Assembly: GCF_019649055.1 (NCBI RefSeq) | Contig: NW_026570247.1 | Span: 930,001-994,000 of the forward strand | From: Paramacrobiotus metropolitanus | Taxonomy: Eukaryota; Tardigrada; Eutardigrada; Parachela; Macrobiotidae | Direction of reading: 5' to 3' | DNA: 64,000 bases | Shown: positions 13,548 to 23,425 of the stretch, in pieces | How positions within the stretch are numbered: the stretch's first letter is position 1 | How the letters are laid out: each line of letters opens with the position of its first letter | The notes under the pieces: generated by a model | Database searches by the model: none | Seen by the model: only the letters and a program-made list of their open reading frames with translations | Told to the model about the DNA's origin: nothing | Position numbers and translations under genes: made by a program

Positions 13548-13809
13548 CTTTTAAGGCATATCTGACATGGTAGACTTAGAATTAGTCTAACTAACTAAAG
13601 TCCCACGATCATCTTCGTGAGCTGCTACCGAAATTAACTAACCTAAACTCAACTAACCTAAACCTTAATGACCAGTAGCTTAGAAGTAGCTTAACTTGGT
13701 CCAATATCTGTCAAGGTAGCTTAGAAGTAGCTAGCAGTACATTTTACTAACCAAGTAGGTAGGAGTCTAACACCGCGTGATTCGTCTCGTGACAGCGCCC
13801 CATTCAACG
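13548..13809 (+). other. Spacer between pol and the downstream ORF, copy 1
   Basis: Non-coding, about 260 bp. It contains several TAACTAAC/CTAACC elements resembling splice branch points and several GTAGCTTAGAAGTAGC-type repeats. The equivalent spacer is in copy 2 at 57,467-57,705. A subgenomic splice acceptor here would explain how the downstream ORF is expressed; no acceptor can be fixed from sequence alone. Confidence 0.45.
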
Positions 13810-15909
13810 ATGGAAGGACGCCGACGCACCGATCGCTCTGATGACTCCGACCGCAGTAATCGCACACACCCATATTCACGACCGGAATCCCGGTCGGGCG
13901 GATCTTCCACTCGGTCGTCTAACCGGCCTCCGAGTGTACAGAGAATGGGACTTACACCGCAGCAGAAATACGAACCGCGATGCTCGGACTGCAGACGCAA
14001 CAGCGGCGATAGCATGACACACCCTCATCGCCGGGACAACTCCTCACGGGAGCTGTTCCCCTGCGCATACCACCTGCGGCCGGGCTTCCGCGACGAGAGC
14101 GAACGAGCCTATTGCTTCTACCTGGAAGTGGTGAGAGGCAACTTCGACGCCTATATTCACATGACCAGCCGCGACGGAAGCCACCTGATTCCCCTACTGA
14201 GGGATCATGAGCAGATAGAGATCTACGATCTCTACATGCAACGTAGTGGCGCCCGACAACCTGGCTGGTGCAGCACCGGAACTCCCATTCCCCCACTCAG
14301 CCAATCGGCTCGAGAACGGAAGGACGAGCGGGACCGGGAACGTCGATCTCGTAACTCAGGATCTGACCAATCCTCAGGGCGTGGCCTAACGGCCGCCCCG
14401 AGAGATTACGACCATCAGCGGCCATCATCAGGCTCTCGATCCTACGGATACGAGTTGCCCAATCCTATGGAATACAACCAGGGATTCGAAAAAACGATCC
14501 TGGAAAACATTAACAAGGCTATGGTTGACCAGGTGGCCCGACAGCTGATGGAAGGTGGATTGCTGGACGCCTTGAAAGGCCAATACCAGCCAGCGCGCAC
14601 TGAACAGCGCACACCACTGGCACCGCTACCGCGGAACCCTGATGACTTACGTCATCAGATCCAGAGCCGCAACCAGGGCCAAAGTGGACGTCAAAGTCGT
14701 AGCCAGACCGAGCGCCAACAGCGCACATCACCCGGGAAGCGTAACGAGATCGAGTCCAGCCTGGTTGTCGCACAGTCCACCAAGCGACCAGAACGAAGCG
14801 TCAGCTCGGTGGCCCACAACATCAGCATTCAGATACCGATGGAAACGGAGCCCACACCGCCGTCGTCGGACCCACCGGCCCGACAAAGCGCAAGCGTTAG
14901 TGCCACGGACTTCGATCCATATAAGTATGCTGAGGACCAAGGCATTAACATCCGACCACTTCCCCACCGGGAGGTGACGGATTACATTATGAGGGCCATC
15001 CCATACCCCAGGGATCGTTGGGCCCAAGTTGACGCCATGGTTCAGAATTTACAAACCTTTGTCATCCGGTCCGGCCTCGAAATGGAAATGCAGAGGAAAG
15101 ACTGGCCCCATGACTTTAACATGACGGAGCACACTCAGAACCGCAAGGGCTACCCAATGGTCCGTGACAATGCTCCATCGAGCATCACGGATGTGAATTT
15201 ACTCGGACAGCCCATCACCCGACCGGACTGGAATGACTTGTGCCAACTGCACATTAAGGACGACCAACTTGACGTCGTCAAATATCTGGCCCAGTTTGTC
15301 CTACCGGACGCGAACGCCAGTTTCATCATTGCAGCTTGCAGAGCGGCTATAGAAATCCCATGCAAGCCAGCCGATCATAAGGATGACCCCGAAACGCAAA
15401 AATACTCCTACAACGGCACGATGATACGCATCTTTGCCGCCAGACTTGGTCATCTACACTGCCATTGGGAATTGGAAGTTGCCTACCGGCAAGGGAAAAT
15501 CGTCCCTCGGCTGTTGACCCAAGTAGCCCTTCTGGGAAATCAGATCCACGAGATTGAAGCGGGAGTCAAAATTCAAAGCGCCCTGAACATTTACAGGAGC
15601 CGCTCCAAAGATTACCGCTATAAACAGCCATCGGACTTCGACGACGGTGCGGAAGCGTTCGTTAACCGAACGGCGACGAGGAAACTTCCAACGAAGTTCC
15701 GTACTCAACGATCCTCGACAGGATCGTCCGCACACGTCCAAACTCAGGCCACACATTCCGGCCAAGAAGCTCAGCCGACCAGCACCTCCAGCCAACAGCA
15801 AGCAAACCAGACTGAACAGGAGTTGGCGGACATGGAGGAAAGCGTCATCGACCCACTCAATCCCGGGTTGGGCGATGGCGACCAAGCCGGACAAGGAGGG
15901 CAGGGATAG
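13810..15909 (+). CDS. Post-pol ORF of Gypsy copy 1 (chimeric, about 699 aa)
   Basis: Uninterrupted ORF; the ATG at 13,810 is the first in frame after a stretch conserved with copy 2. Its first about 45 residues (basic, serine/arginine-rich, opening MEGRRRTDRS) match the start of ORF3 in copy 2, but from about 13,937 the two copies are unrelated. The remainder has a cysteine pair CSDC, a conserved-looking folded segment (about 14,920-15,640) and serine/glutamine-rich ends. It has no signal peptide or membrane segment and is not a recognisable envelope. I do not recognise the family. The downstream part probably corresponds to sequence lying beyond the right edge in copy 2. The junction falls at a splice-donor-like AG|GT. 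Confidence 0.75.
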   Translation: MEGRRRTDRSDDSDRSNRTHPYSRPESRSGGSSTRSSNRPPSVQRMGLTPQQKYEPRCSDCRRNSGDSMTHPHRRDNSSRELFPCAYHLRPGFRDESERAYCFYLEVVRGNFDAYIHMTSRDGSHLIPLLRDHEQIEIYDLYMQRSGARQPGWCSTGTPIPPLSQSARERKDERDRERRSRNSGSDQSSGRGLTAAPRDYDHQRPSSGSRSYGYELPNPMEYNQGFEKTILENINKAMVDQVARQLMEGGLLDALKGQYQPARTEQRTPLAPLPRNPDDLRHQIQSRNQGQSGRQSRSQTERQQRTSPGKRNEIESSLVVAQSTKRPERSVSSVAHNISIQIPMETEPTPPSSDPPARQSASVSATDFDPYKYAEDQGINIRPLPHREVTDYIMRAIPYPRDRWAQVDAMVQNLQTFVIRSGLEMEMQRKDWPHDFNMTEHTQNRKGYPMVRDNAPSSITDVNLLGQPITRPDWNDLCQLHIKDDQLDVVKYLAQFVLPDANASFIIAACRAAIEIPCKPADHKDDPETQKYSYNGTMIRIFAARLGHLHCHWELEVAYRQGKIVPRLLTQVALLGNQIHEIEAGVKIQSALNIYRSRSKDYRYKQPSDFDDGAEAFVNRTATRKLPTKFRTQRSSTGSSAHVQTQATHSGQEAQPTSTSSQQQANQTEQELADMEESVIDPLNPGLGDGDQAGQGGQG

Positions 15910-17957
15910 GCCAACGGCCATTCCTGCATGTTGGCCATAAACAGGGACCAACATTAGCTGGATCGGACTTGAACACCATGATGGGCACAATCCAACGGTT
16001 GTGACCCTCGCCCAACAAACGTGGCTTACGGCCATGTATTGTCAACCTCAACGGACCTAAATCCCTGGATCTTAACCGGATTCCCTGGATAGGCTCTGGC
16101 TTAGCGGCTGGGACCATGAATTTGGCTCGGCCATCCCAGACCATCCGACGGAGTCCACCGGACCGAACTTGGCACAACGCCTAAGTTCACCGGCATGGAA
16201 AGGATCCAGCGCCCAGAAAGCGGCGACGGCCCGCATAGAAGTTGCGACAAGCCGTGGTTCAGCCTGGCCCGCATACAAGTTGCGACAAGCCAAGGTAAAG
16301 TCCTGGCCCATAGAAGTTGGACCAGGCCCACTATGCGTCTAACCGACCATAGATGGCTCACGAGTCTAGTTGCCATACCAGGCGACTGGGACAAGTGAGT
16401 TCGGGAGCCACATAGAAGTTGTGGTACGCCCACTTTGCATGCCATGTCCAACATCCTCACTACGGACCGCCCAGTGGCCCATCCAAAAGATGCACCGCCC
16501 GAGGCCAAACGAGGATGCTTTTAGTCAGCAGACCGACTCCTTTGTGGAAAACGCCTACCGGCGCCCACAATTTAATTTTTTGGAGTTTGGCCCGGCCAAC
16601 CTGATGTTTTCGTCAGACGCCACTTAATTTTGTTATGGCCACGGTCTCAGGGAAACCTACCTGACTTATTGTACATGGTAGCCAACTCATGGCCCACGGC
16701 CAGTGAGACGGACCAACTTTGGCCCGCCATCAACTTTGGACCGTCGAAAAAACGACTAAGTCTTTTTGGCCCGCCATACACCTTGGACCGTCGGAAAAAA
16801 CGACTAAGTCCATTTGGCCCGCCATCAACCGCGGACAGTCGAAAAATCGACTAAGTCTTTTGGCCCGTCCAACGACGCGGCCCACCGAAAAATTTTCTAA
16901 GTCTTTGGGCCCGTCCAATGACGTAGCCACTGAAAAAACGACTAAGTCCACAATGGAGAGCCAAAACCGGTTATACAGGACCCACACCCCTCCAAAGGCG
17001 GGAAGCAAGGCCATACTACTTTGGAGCCCTGTATCCTGGCCCAGAGCATGTCCGAGACCGGGTTTGGACCGCCCCAACGGGTTTGGTCCATTACACCACT
17101 TGGCCCTCCGGGACTTAGAAGATTTTTGGACCTAGGCGCATGACCAAACCGGCATGCAAGGCCAAAACCGGTCCAAGTTAGAGACCCATATGGGCCATCC
17201 AAATGGAATCGGTCCAAGCATACTAATTCGGTCAAAGGAGCACCTCTCCTGTCCAGAGACATCACTCTGGCCCTGCATGGACCGCCCAACCGGGCTTGGT
17301 CCACTATAATCAGGAAGGGGACAACCTGTCCTTGCGCATGCAACCGTGCCTTCCATATACCGCACCGCTGGATTTACTTCACTGGACCCCTGTGGACATC
17401 TCCGGGAACCGTCGCCCCGGATTCACAGGACCAGACATATCCTACCGGATAAAGCGGACCGTTGACTAGGACCCCTGTGGACAAAAGCGGCCCTGTGGTA
17501 CACCTAGTCGGAATAAGCCTTTTGTTTTGTCTAGTTTTTTTAACCAAACCTGGTTTTTCTAGACTTTATTAACGAAAGATGATGTTTTTATCTAGCCATT
17601 TAACCAAAGGAATTGGCTTTGGGATCTCTAACTATGATCATACTTTCTTTAATTCTCACCGGAATTGTGATCTTTTTTATTTCGATGTTTAACCTACGAG
17701 CCTTATAAACTTTATTTTTTTTACTTGTTCGACCAACCAAGCCTTCAAACCCCACTGGAACCCCCTGCAACCAGAGTGCACTCCAGATTTCGGCCGTTCG
17801 GTGCACTGCACCGCGGGTCTGGAGGAAGCGACCCTACCGGGTTTAGAGTCAAAGTGGCATCCAGCCCTACCAGGTATCGGATCCTGGCACCCTACCGGGT
17901 TGGCCAGGGGCAGAGTCGGAAGGTGCTCGCAGGAGCTCCCACTCCCGCCCAGAGGCA
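15910..17957 (+). other. 3' non-coding region of Gypsy copy 1 with tandem repeats
   Basis: No supported ORF over about 2 kb. About five copies of a roughly 50-60-bp unit built on GAAAAAACGACTAAGTC plus TTTTGGCCCGCC lie at 16,690-16,950. Several CATAGAAGTTG elements occur at 16,220-16,420. The last 50 bp before the LTR are not a clean polypurine tract (GCCCAGAGGCA), so the plus-strand primer is uncertain. Confidence 0.6.
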
Positions 17958-18346
17958 TGTCAGAGACCGCTCACTCGAGGCGGTAGACACCTCTCGTGGC
18001 TTTGCTCTGTCGCCCGCCCGCACATGGCTACTCCATTCGTGCCGCGCTATTACGCTGCTTACTCAGCGTATACTTTGTCTACGCTGACCAATCAGCGCAT
18101 TTCTCTGCACTCTTGGGGGTGGAGCCCTGCGCCTACGGGCGATTCCATGCTTTGCCGCATCAGCTGTTGCAGACCCGCAGCACGCGGAATCATTAATCAC
18201 GATTCTCAGCTAGCGCACTGCAGGCACTTTTTCCAGCTTTTCCCGCATTGGGTTTTCTGTTGGTTTTTGTGTGTTGTTGCTTTATTGTTATCACAATAAA
18301 GGCTATATTTGCCCCATTTCTTCCTGCTTCTGTGTCATATCTGACA
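17958..18346 (+). repeat. 3' LTR of Gypsy copy 1
   Basis: 389 bp, identical to the 5' LTR except for one base near 18,239, followed by the target duplication CTTT. AATAAA lies near 18,295. Confidence 0.95.
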
Positions 18347-18373
18347 CTTTCATACCTCCGGCCGCTTTCGTAG

Positions 18374-20851
18374 GGGTTTGACGGATACTTTATCCTGAAC
18401 TGGTTATTGCGTAACGGCATTGTCCCAAAGGTCATCATGAACGGCGGCAAGATCTTGATGTTGGACGTGCCGGCACCATACAACATCCACTTCCGCGACA
18501 GTTACAACTACAATCCGCAAAGTTTGTCTAAGTGGCCGGCGACCTTTGGATTGGAGAATGCCAGCAAGGGAACCTTTCCCCACCGGTTCAATCGGCCCGA
18601 CAACTGGAACCGCGTCGTGCCCTTTCCTTCCAAGGACGAGTACGGCTACGGCAGTATGAAGATTAAGGACCGGCTGGATTTTGACCGGTGGTACGATGCG
18701 GAGTTTGCGGACAAGGGCGGGATCTTTGACTTTCGGAAGGAGTTTGTCCAGTATTGCCAGAATGACGTCACGATACTGCGTCAGTGTTGCCAGCAGTTTG
18801 CCCAGCTGTTTACGGACATCAGTGATGGACTGAATCCTTTCGTCTCGGCCGCCACCATTGCCGGAGTCTGCAGCGTTTACTGGCGGACCTTCCTGCTGAA
18901 GCCGGAGCAGATCGGCCTGATTCCCAACCACGGCTTCGGACGCAACCGCCCACAGTCCACCAAGGCCCTTTGCTGGTTACAGTGGATGGAAGCCGAAGGT
19001 CTGTGTGCAATTCAGTCAAAGGTCACCGGCTCAGAGCACAAGATTGGCTCGTACTTTGTGGATGGATTTTGTGCCCAGACCAATACAGTGTACGAATTTC
19101 ACGGCTGCTGGTTCCACGGCTGTCCTCAGTGCTTTGCCGGCAATACTATCCATCCATACCGCGGCCTAAAGATGTCGGACATTTACCGGGAAACCATGGA
19201 CCGCGACCAGTATTTTAAAGATATGGGATATAACGTAGTTGTTATTTGGGAGCATGAGTACGACCGGATGCGCGTCAGTGACCCGACTTCAACGATTATG
19301 TTCGCACCATCAATATTCAAGCCGGAATCAATCCCCGGGATGCCTTCTACGGTGGACGCACCAACGCGGTCAAGCTCCATCACAAGGTGGCCGAGGATGA
19401 GCGGATCTGTTACTACGACGTGTGCAGCGAATATCCGTTCGTGAACAAGACCAAACGGTATCCCACCGGACATCCGGTCATCATCACCAAGGATTTTGTG
19501 GGTCCGCGCAGTTACTTCGGCCTTATGTCGTGCAAGGTGCTGCCGCCAGAAGATCTGTACTTGCCCATCCTTCCGTACCGTAGCAAGGACAAGTTGACCT
19601 TTCCACTTTGTCGGACCTGTGCCGACCAGCGCATCAATGCCCCCTGCGAGCACGAGCCGGACGAGCGCGCACTGATGGGTACTTGGTGTACACCGGAATT
19701 CGTGGCAGTGTTGGACCGTGGTTACGTCATCGCGGAAATATACGAAGTATGGCACTTTGACCAGCACGAAGACCGCCTCTTTGAGGGATACATCAACAAA
19801 TTCTTAAAGGTTAAAACCGAAGCCAGTGGGTGGCCGGCCGACGTCATGACCGAGGACCAAAAGATCCAGTACATCCAGGAGTACCAAGCCAAAGAAGGGA
19901 TCCAGTTGGACCGTGAGAAAGTGCAGGAAAATCCCGGTTTGCGCTCGTTGGCCAAGCTGATGCTGAACAGGTAATATAGCTACAGGACCCCGATTTCACG
20001 AGCAACATTTATGTCTTTTTGTAGCTTTTGGGGCCGTTTGGGTATGCAGAACAACAAGTTAACCACTGAATACGTCAGTGACCCGGCCCGGTTTTATGAG
20101 CTGTTGCTGTCCGGCCAGTACCATGTCCACTCGTGGGACCTTTTCGGGGAAGAAGTTCTCCAGGTCATGTATACCAAGGAGGAAGGCTTCATTGAAGATA
20201 ATCCTAGCACGAAGGTGGTGCTTGCTGCGTAAGTACTAGTAACATCGCAAGTTTCTGGCCATGACCTTTCTTGTTTTTGACCGTGACCTTTCCTCGTTTT
20301 TGACTGACCCCAGGTTTACAACTTGTTGGGCTCGGCTGCATTTACTGCAATTCATGGAACAGGTCCAGGACCGGCTGCTATATTTTGACACGGGTCAGTC
20401 GATGATGTGCTCTGTTAACAGCCCGAAATTGCACTGTTATGTTGCAGACTCTATTATCTTTGTGGACCGGCCCGACCAGCCCAAGCCGGAAACGGGCAAG
20501 TTTTTGGGTGACCTAACGGACGAACTGAAGCCCGGACAGCACATTGTCGAATTCGTTAGTCTGGGCCCAAAGACGTATGCGTATAGGACGAATGATGATG
20601 TTGACATCGTTAAGCTTAAAGGTTTTACTCTTAATGGAGCGACTAGCCAAGCTATTAATTTTGAGCGCATGTTGTCCATGTTAGACACTTCGGAAGAAGT
20701 GATTGTTAATTATCCTGACACTATACAGCGCCATAAGCCCAGTTTAACTTTAGGGCAGCGCGATATGTCTAAGAAGTTTCGTATGACCTATGACAAGCGC
20801 CGAATTGTTGAGAATTGGAACACTTTACCATTTGGCTATGTACCAAAGTGA
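18374..20851 (+). pseudogene. POLB: Polinton DNA polymerase B, exons 3-6
   Basis: C-terminal two thirds of the polymerase. Exon 3 (18,374-19,970) opens GFDGYFIL, completing Exo II, and has Exo III (YCQNDV), the Polinton GCWFHGCPQC insert and motif A (YYDVCSEYP, with E where L is usual). A single-base loss near 19,275-19,285 shifts the frame. Exon 4 is 20,025-20,228; its junction with exon 3 builds motif B (K-x3-N-S-F-W-G). Exon 5 is 20,314-20,393. A 54-bp intron (20,394-20,447) has no stop and would be read through, but splicing it yields motif C as YFDTDS. Exon 6 (20,448-20,851) ends YVPK, followed by AATAAA at 20,858-20,863. The catalytic motifs are otherwise present, so one frame break separates this copy from an intact gene. 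Confidence 0.9.
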
Positions 20852-21134
20852 ACAAACAATAAAATTTGACAGTTAAATTTTTAATTCATTTTGCAACAGT
20901 AGTTACCATAGGTCGACAAAGCCGCAGCAAGTCAATATTACAAAATCAATTAGTAACTGTTAAAGCAGAACATCAACAGCATTAAATACATATTCCGACT
21001 GCCCCATCTCCCACTGGTTGGAAGGAGAACTGCCAATGTAAGGACTGGATTCAGAAGTCTTGTGTTGATCTTTAGTCCGCTTTTGTTGCAGAAATGACTG
21101 CCGCGACAAGTCGTAGGAGGGAGTTCACGAAAGG

Positions 21135-21365
21135 TCAGCCCGTAATATTGTAGATAGCAGTGGCATTACATGCTGTGTCGTTCACGCAGAGGTCCAACAG
21201 CCGAGGGCGGTGGGCGAAAACTTTTATAATATTTTCAAGGCAGACAAACGTTATTAGAATAACAATCAACATTAGCCATAACAAACCAATACAAAACTTT
21301 CCCAGGCGGTTGTCGATGCGATCGACAAGGTCCAGCCTGGGAATCATGCCTTGTAAATTCGCCAT
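21135..21365 (-). CDS. Small single-span membrane protein
   Basis: A 76-aa minus-strand ORF; the ATG at 21,365 is preferred over an upstream GTG. One clear hydrophobic segment (about residues 27-45, LLWLMLIVILITFVC) is preceded by a charged N-terminus and followed by a short cysteine-containing tail with an NDT glycosylation-type site. It is divergently arranged with the BIR-like ORF and shares its upstream iterated motif. The family is unrecognised; a virion or host-membrane role is possible but only inferred. Confidence 0.45.
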   Translation of the reverse strand: MANLQGMIPRLDLVDRIDNRLGKFCIGLLWLMLIVILITFVCLENIIKVFAHRPRLLDLCVNDTACNATAIYNITG

Positions 21366-21455
21366 TTTGCTCTTTTGGGTGTTCACTGTTCACTTAAATA
21401 TTTACAAACTGAACTTGGAAGTATCGACCACTGTGTCAGTAAGCTTCTACGTACG

Positions 21456-21533
21456 TTAGCCACCGTGTCGCTTAGCCACTGCGTCGCTTAGCCACCGTGT
21501 CGCTTAGCCACCGTGTCGCTTAGCCACTGCACC
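21456..21533. promoter_or_regulatory. Five tandem 16-bp TTAGCCAC repeats in a divergent intergenic region
   Basis: TTAGCCAC occurs at 21,456, 21,472, 21,488, 21,504 and 21,520, exactly 16 bp apart; the rest of the unit is CGTGTCGC or TGCGTCGC. It lies between the minus-strand membrane protein (start 21,365) and the BIR-like ORF (start 21,595). A TATAAG element follows at 21,551. The same motif recurs in the other divergent region at 29,140-29,262. Confidence 0.75.
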
Positions 21534-21594
21534 ACCAGAAACAAACAAAATATAAGCCGTAATTTTTTCGACCTCTTTCAAATAAAAAACAAAA

Positions 21595-21926
21595 ATGAGT
21601 TTCATGGAGAGTTTTGGCTGTTCCGAGTACGCCACGTACGAAGCGCGATTGGCAACGTATAGTGACTGGTGTCATCCTTGCAGGCTCAACGCGTCGCGTT
21701 CGTTGGCAGAGGCAGGGTTCATATATCGGCCACATGCTTTGCAACGTGTTTCCACTGCAAGCGCACTCTGTCGGACGACTGGGAGGATGGGATGGATGCG
21801 TGGAAAAAGCACGTGTACCTCAATCCATTCTGCGGATACGTGAGGGCCATGCGCGGGCGGGCGTGGGTGGACCGTGTGTACGACCTGACATGGGGAGGAG
21901 CCCAGCCTTTGGATTGGTGGACGTAG
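21595..21926 (+). pseudogene. BIR (inhibitor-of-apoptosis repeat) protein, frameshifted
   Basis: The N-terminal frame reads YEARLATYSDW and LAEAGFIY, the opening of a baculoviral IAP repeat. A different frame then supplies CFHC, a WEDG segment, a histidine and C in the order CX2CX17HX6C (BIR consensus spacing CX2CX16HX6C). The switch needs a one-base loss near 21,735-21,745. The product would be a single small BIR without a RING domain. BIR proteins bind caspases or act in mitosis; in a virus-like element an anti-apoptotic role is the natural guess. The TATAAG at 21,551-21,556 and the iterated motif lie just upstream. It could be a host gene captured by the Polinton. Confidence 0.7.
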
Positions 21927-22004
21927 ACATTTAAGTGTTTTCGACCGATTGTGTGCGTTTGAAAGCGCTTTTGTACGTGCTACTGTTGTTTTTTATGCGC
22001 AAAC

Positions 22005-22694
22005 ATGTATTCAGTGCTTGATAGTGATCCACGTTTAAAGGCATGCTTTGGCTGTTGTGTATGCGGACCGACTATGTCGGGAAAAAGTGAATTTGTGTTT
22101 AATTTAATTAAAAACCGAGACCAGATGATAGACCGACCGCCTGATCGCATTGTGTATTGTTATGGTGAATATCAGAAAGGATTTGATCTGCTACTAGAGG
22201 CAGAGCCGAAAGTGGAATTTGTTAAGGGCATAGAAGAAGTACTAACCAATGATGATTTCTTTAATACTAATCAACACACGCTGCTTATTATTGACGACTT
22301 GTCACACGTGATCAACAAGGATATGCGATGTACGAAGCTATTTACGCAAGGGATACATCATAAAAACGTATCCGTGATTTTAATCCTTCAAAATCTCTAT
22401 AAACAGGGAAAAGCGATGAGAGACATTATGCTAAATTGTCAGTATCTAGTACTGTTTAAGAACGTGCGTGACGTAAATCAGATTAGTACACTAGCTCGGC
22501 AGATGGGTCTACCGCACCTGGTGGACGCTTACCGAAAGGTCACTTCGGAGGCGTACCAGCCCATCATTCTGGACTTGAGAAGTAACTGCCCCGACTATTT
22601 AAGGGTGCGGTCTCATGTGATGCCGGATCAGTATATGCGGATTTATTTAAGTAAGAGCAATAGTACTCTGCCTAAGCCATGTCGGAAAGAGTGA
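22005..22694 (+). CDS. ATP: Polinton packaging ATPase (FtsK/HerA-like)
   Basis: Intact 229-aa ORF. The Walker A motif is GPTMSGKS (residues 21-28) and Walker B is LLIIDDL, with a sensor-type glutamine region ILILQNLY downstream. This is the A32-like/FtsK-HerA genome-packaging ATPase that pumps DNA into capsids in Polintons and related viruses. The length fits the family. The next gene starts inside its last codons (22,679), pointing to a compact polycistronic or overlapping arrangement. Confidence 0.92.
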   Translation: MYSVLDSDPRLKACFGCCVCGPTMSGKSEFVFNLIKNRDQMIDRPPDRIVYCYGEYQKGFDLLLEAEPKVEFVKGIEEVLTNDDFFNTNQHTLLIIDDLSHVINKDMRCTKLFTQGIHHKNVSVILILQNLYKQGKAMRDIMLNCQYLVLFKNVRDVNQISTLARQMGLPHLVDAYRKVTSEAYQPIILDLRSNCPDYLRVRSHVMPDQYMRIYLSKSNSTLPKPCRKE

Positions 22695-22980
22695 AGGCCT
22701 TAGCGCCCTACATTATTACTTTACGGAGTCTGATGCCGAAACAGCGGAAGGTTTTACTAGAGTATGTTAATCGGAACCAGCTGAAAGGGATCGAGGAGAT
22801 TGCAGGTTGCCGCCGGCTCATCTAGATACCTGTAAACGACACCGAAAGTCCCTGAGGCTCTTGGCACTACGCCGATACCCGACCAAGAAAAAGCGAAAGA
22901 TCCTGCAGCAGGGCGGATTCATTGGAGCACTTTTACCCGTCATTGCCGGTGTGCTAAGCAGTTTAATCGGCAATGCATGA
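22679..22980 (+). pseudogene. Small basic-hydrophobic virion-type protein (pX-like), frameshifted
   Basis: The ATG at 22,679 begins an alpha-helical, lysine-rich ORF (to TAG 22,823-22,825). A second frame continues from about 22,805 to TGA 22,978-22,980 with a basic run (PTKKKRK) followed by QQGGFIGALLPVIAG, a glycine-rich hydrophobic C-terminus. Such a protein next to the ATPase is a recurrent feature of Polintons/adintovirus-like elements and has been compared with adenovirus core peptide pX. One base appears lost near 22,800-22,810. Confidence 0.6.
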
Positions 22981-23425
22981 ATTTTTAATTGTACCTAAGC
23001 GAATAATGGACGACCGCCTGGCCAATAAAATTCAGTTGAACAAGCAACCTCCGGAGGCGGTAGAAGTGATATCCCTAGACAATTTAGTTGCCAAGATCGT
23101 TAACCGTAATGATATAAGCGAGTACGAGAAGGCCAACCAGCTATCTTCAACGTTAGAGCGCTTTCTTGCACTGAAGCCACGTGCGATTCCCGAAGAAAAC
23201 CCCATTCAAGTTCCCAAGTACGTCGCGCCAAAACCACCCGAGCCGGCTAAAGAGCCCAAACGCAAAGTACCCAGGCGTCAGTTGAGTCCGCCAACTACAC
23301 CAGCAGAAGTTGACCACCAGGAAATTTTTCATACGCCACCATCCGGTCGACTGCGTGCCCGCAAAACAAAAGGAGGGCAAAAAGGCGCAGGCAATCCCCG
23401 AGCCAAGTGGATAACCTTACCGTAG
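22973..23425 (+). CDS. Polinton small virion-associated protein, function unknown
   Basis: Intact 150-aa ORF whose ATG overlaps the stop of the preceding gene. The N-terminal half is helical and charged. The C-terminal half is proline/lysine/arginine-rich (KPPEPAKEPKRKVPRR) and ends RAKWITLP. This N-terminal helix plus basic tail ending in a tryptophan motif resembles the unassigned small ORF between the pX-like and integrase genes of other Polintons. A DNA-condensing or capsid-linker role is possible. Confidence 0.55.
   Translation: MHEFLIVPKRIMDDRLANKIQLNKQPPEAVEVISLDNLVAKIVNRNDISEYEKANQLSSTLERFLALKPRAIPEENPIQVPKYVAPKPPEPAKEPKRKVPRRQLSPPTTPAEVDHQEIFHTPPSGRLRARKTKGGQKGAGNPRAKWITLP

Larger units (their letters stand above)
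682..18346 (+). mobile_element. Ty3/Gypsy LTR retrotransposon, copy 1 (17,665 bp)
   Basis: Complete insertion bounded by two 389-bp LTRs (682-1070 and 17,958-18,346), each starting TGTCAGA and ending TCTGACA. The 4-bp target duplication CTTT is at 678-681 and 18,347-18,350. Gene order is leader, gag, pol, a further long ORF and a repeat-bearing 3' non-coding region. The domain order protease-RT-RNase H-integrase is that of Ty3/Gypsy. The LTRs differ at one position (about 963 versus 18,239), so insertion looks recent. Nevertheless gag has three breaks, and pol has a frameshift plus a MITE insertion. Relative to copy 2 it lacks a large block downstream of pol. Confidence 0.95.
647..18373 (+). 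other. POLB intron 2, expanded by a Gypsy insertion
   Basis: The donor GT is at 647-648 and the acceptor AG at 18,372-18,373. Removing the Gypsy element and one copy of its CTTT target duplication leaves a 58-bp intron, in line with the gene's other introns (59, 54, 85 and 54 bp). Both flanking exons are phase 0 and together form the Exo II region of the polymerase. Confidence 0.85.

Noticed and set aside
17920-17957. Polypurine tract before the 3' LTR
   Set aside because: The sequence is mixed (CTCCCACTCCCGCCCAGAGG), with no purine run long enough to call.
20391-20402. Loss of the second catalytic aspartate in polymerase motif C (DTGQS)
   Set aside because: A 54-bp GT-AG intron lies exactly here and splicing gives the normal motif.
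21366-21386. Upstream GTG start for the minus-strand membrane protein
   Set aside because: Eukaryotic context favours the ATG at 21,365; the GTG only extends the open frame.
21456-21533. CRISPR-like array
   Set aside because: The 16-bp units are directly adjacent without unique spacers, and the setting is eukaryotic.
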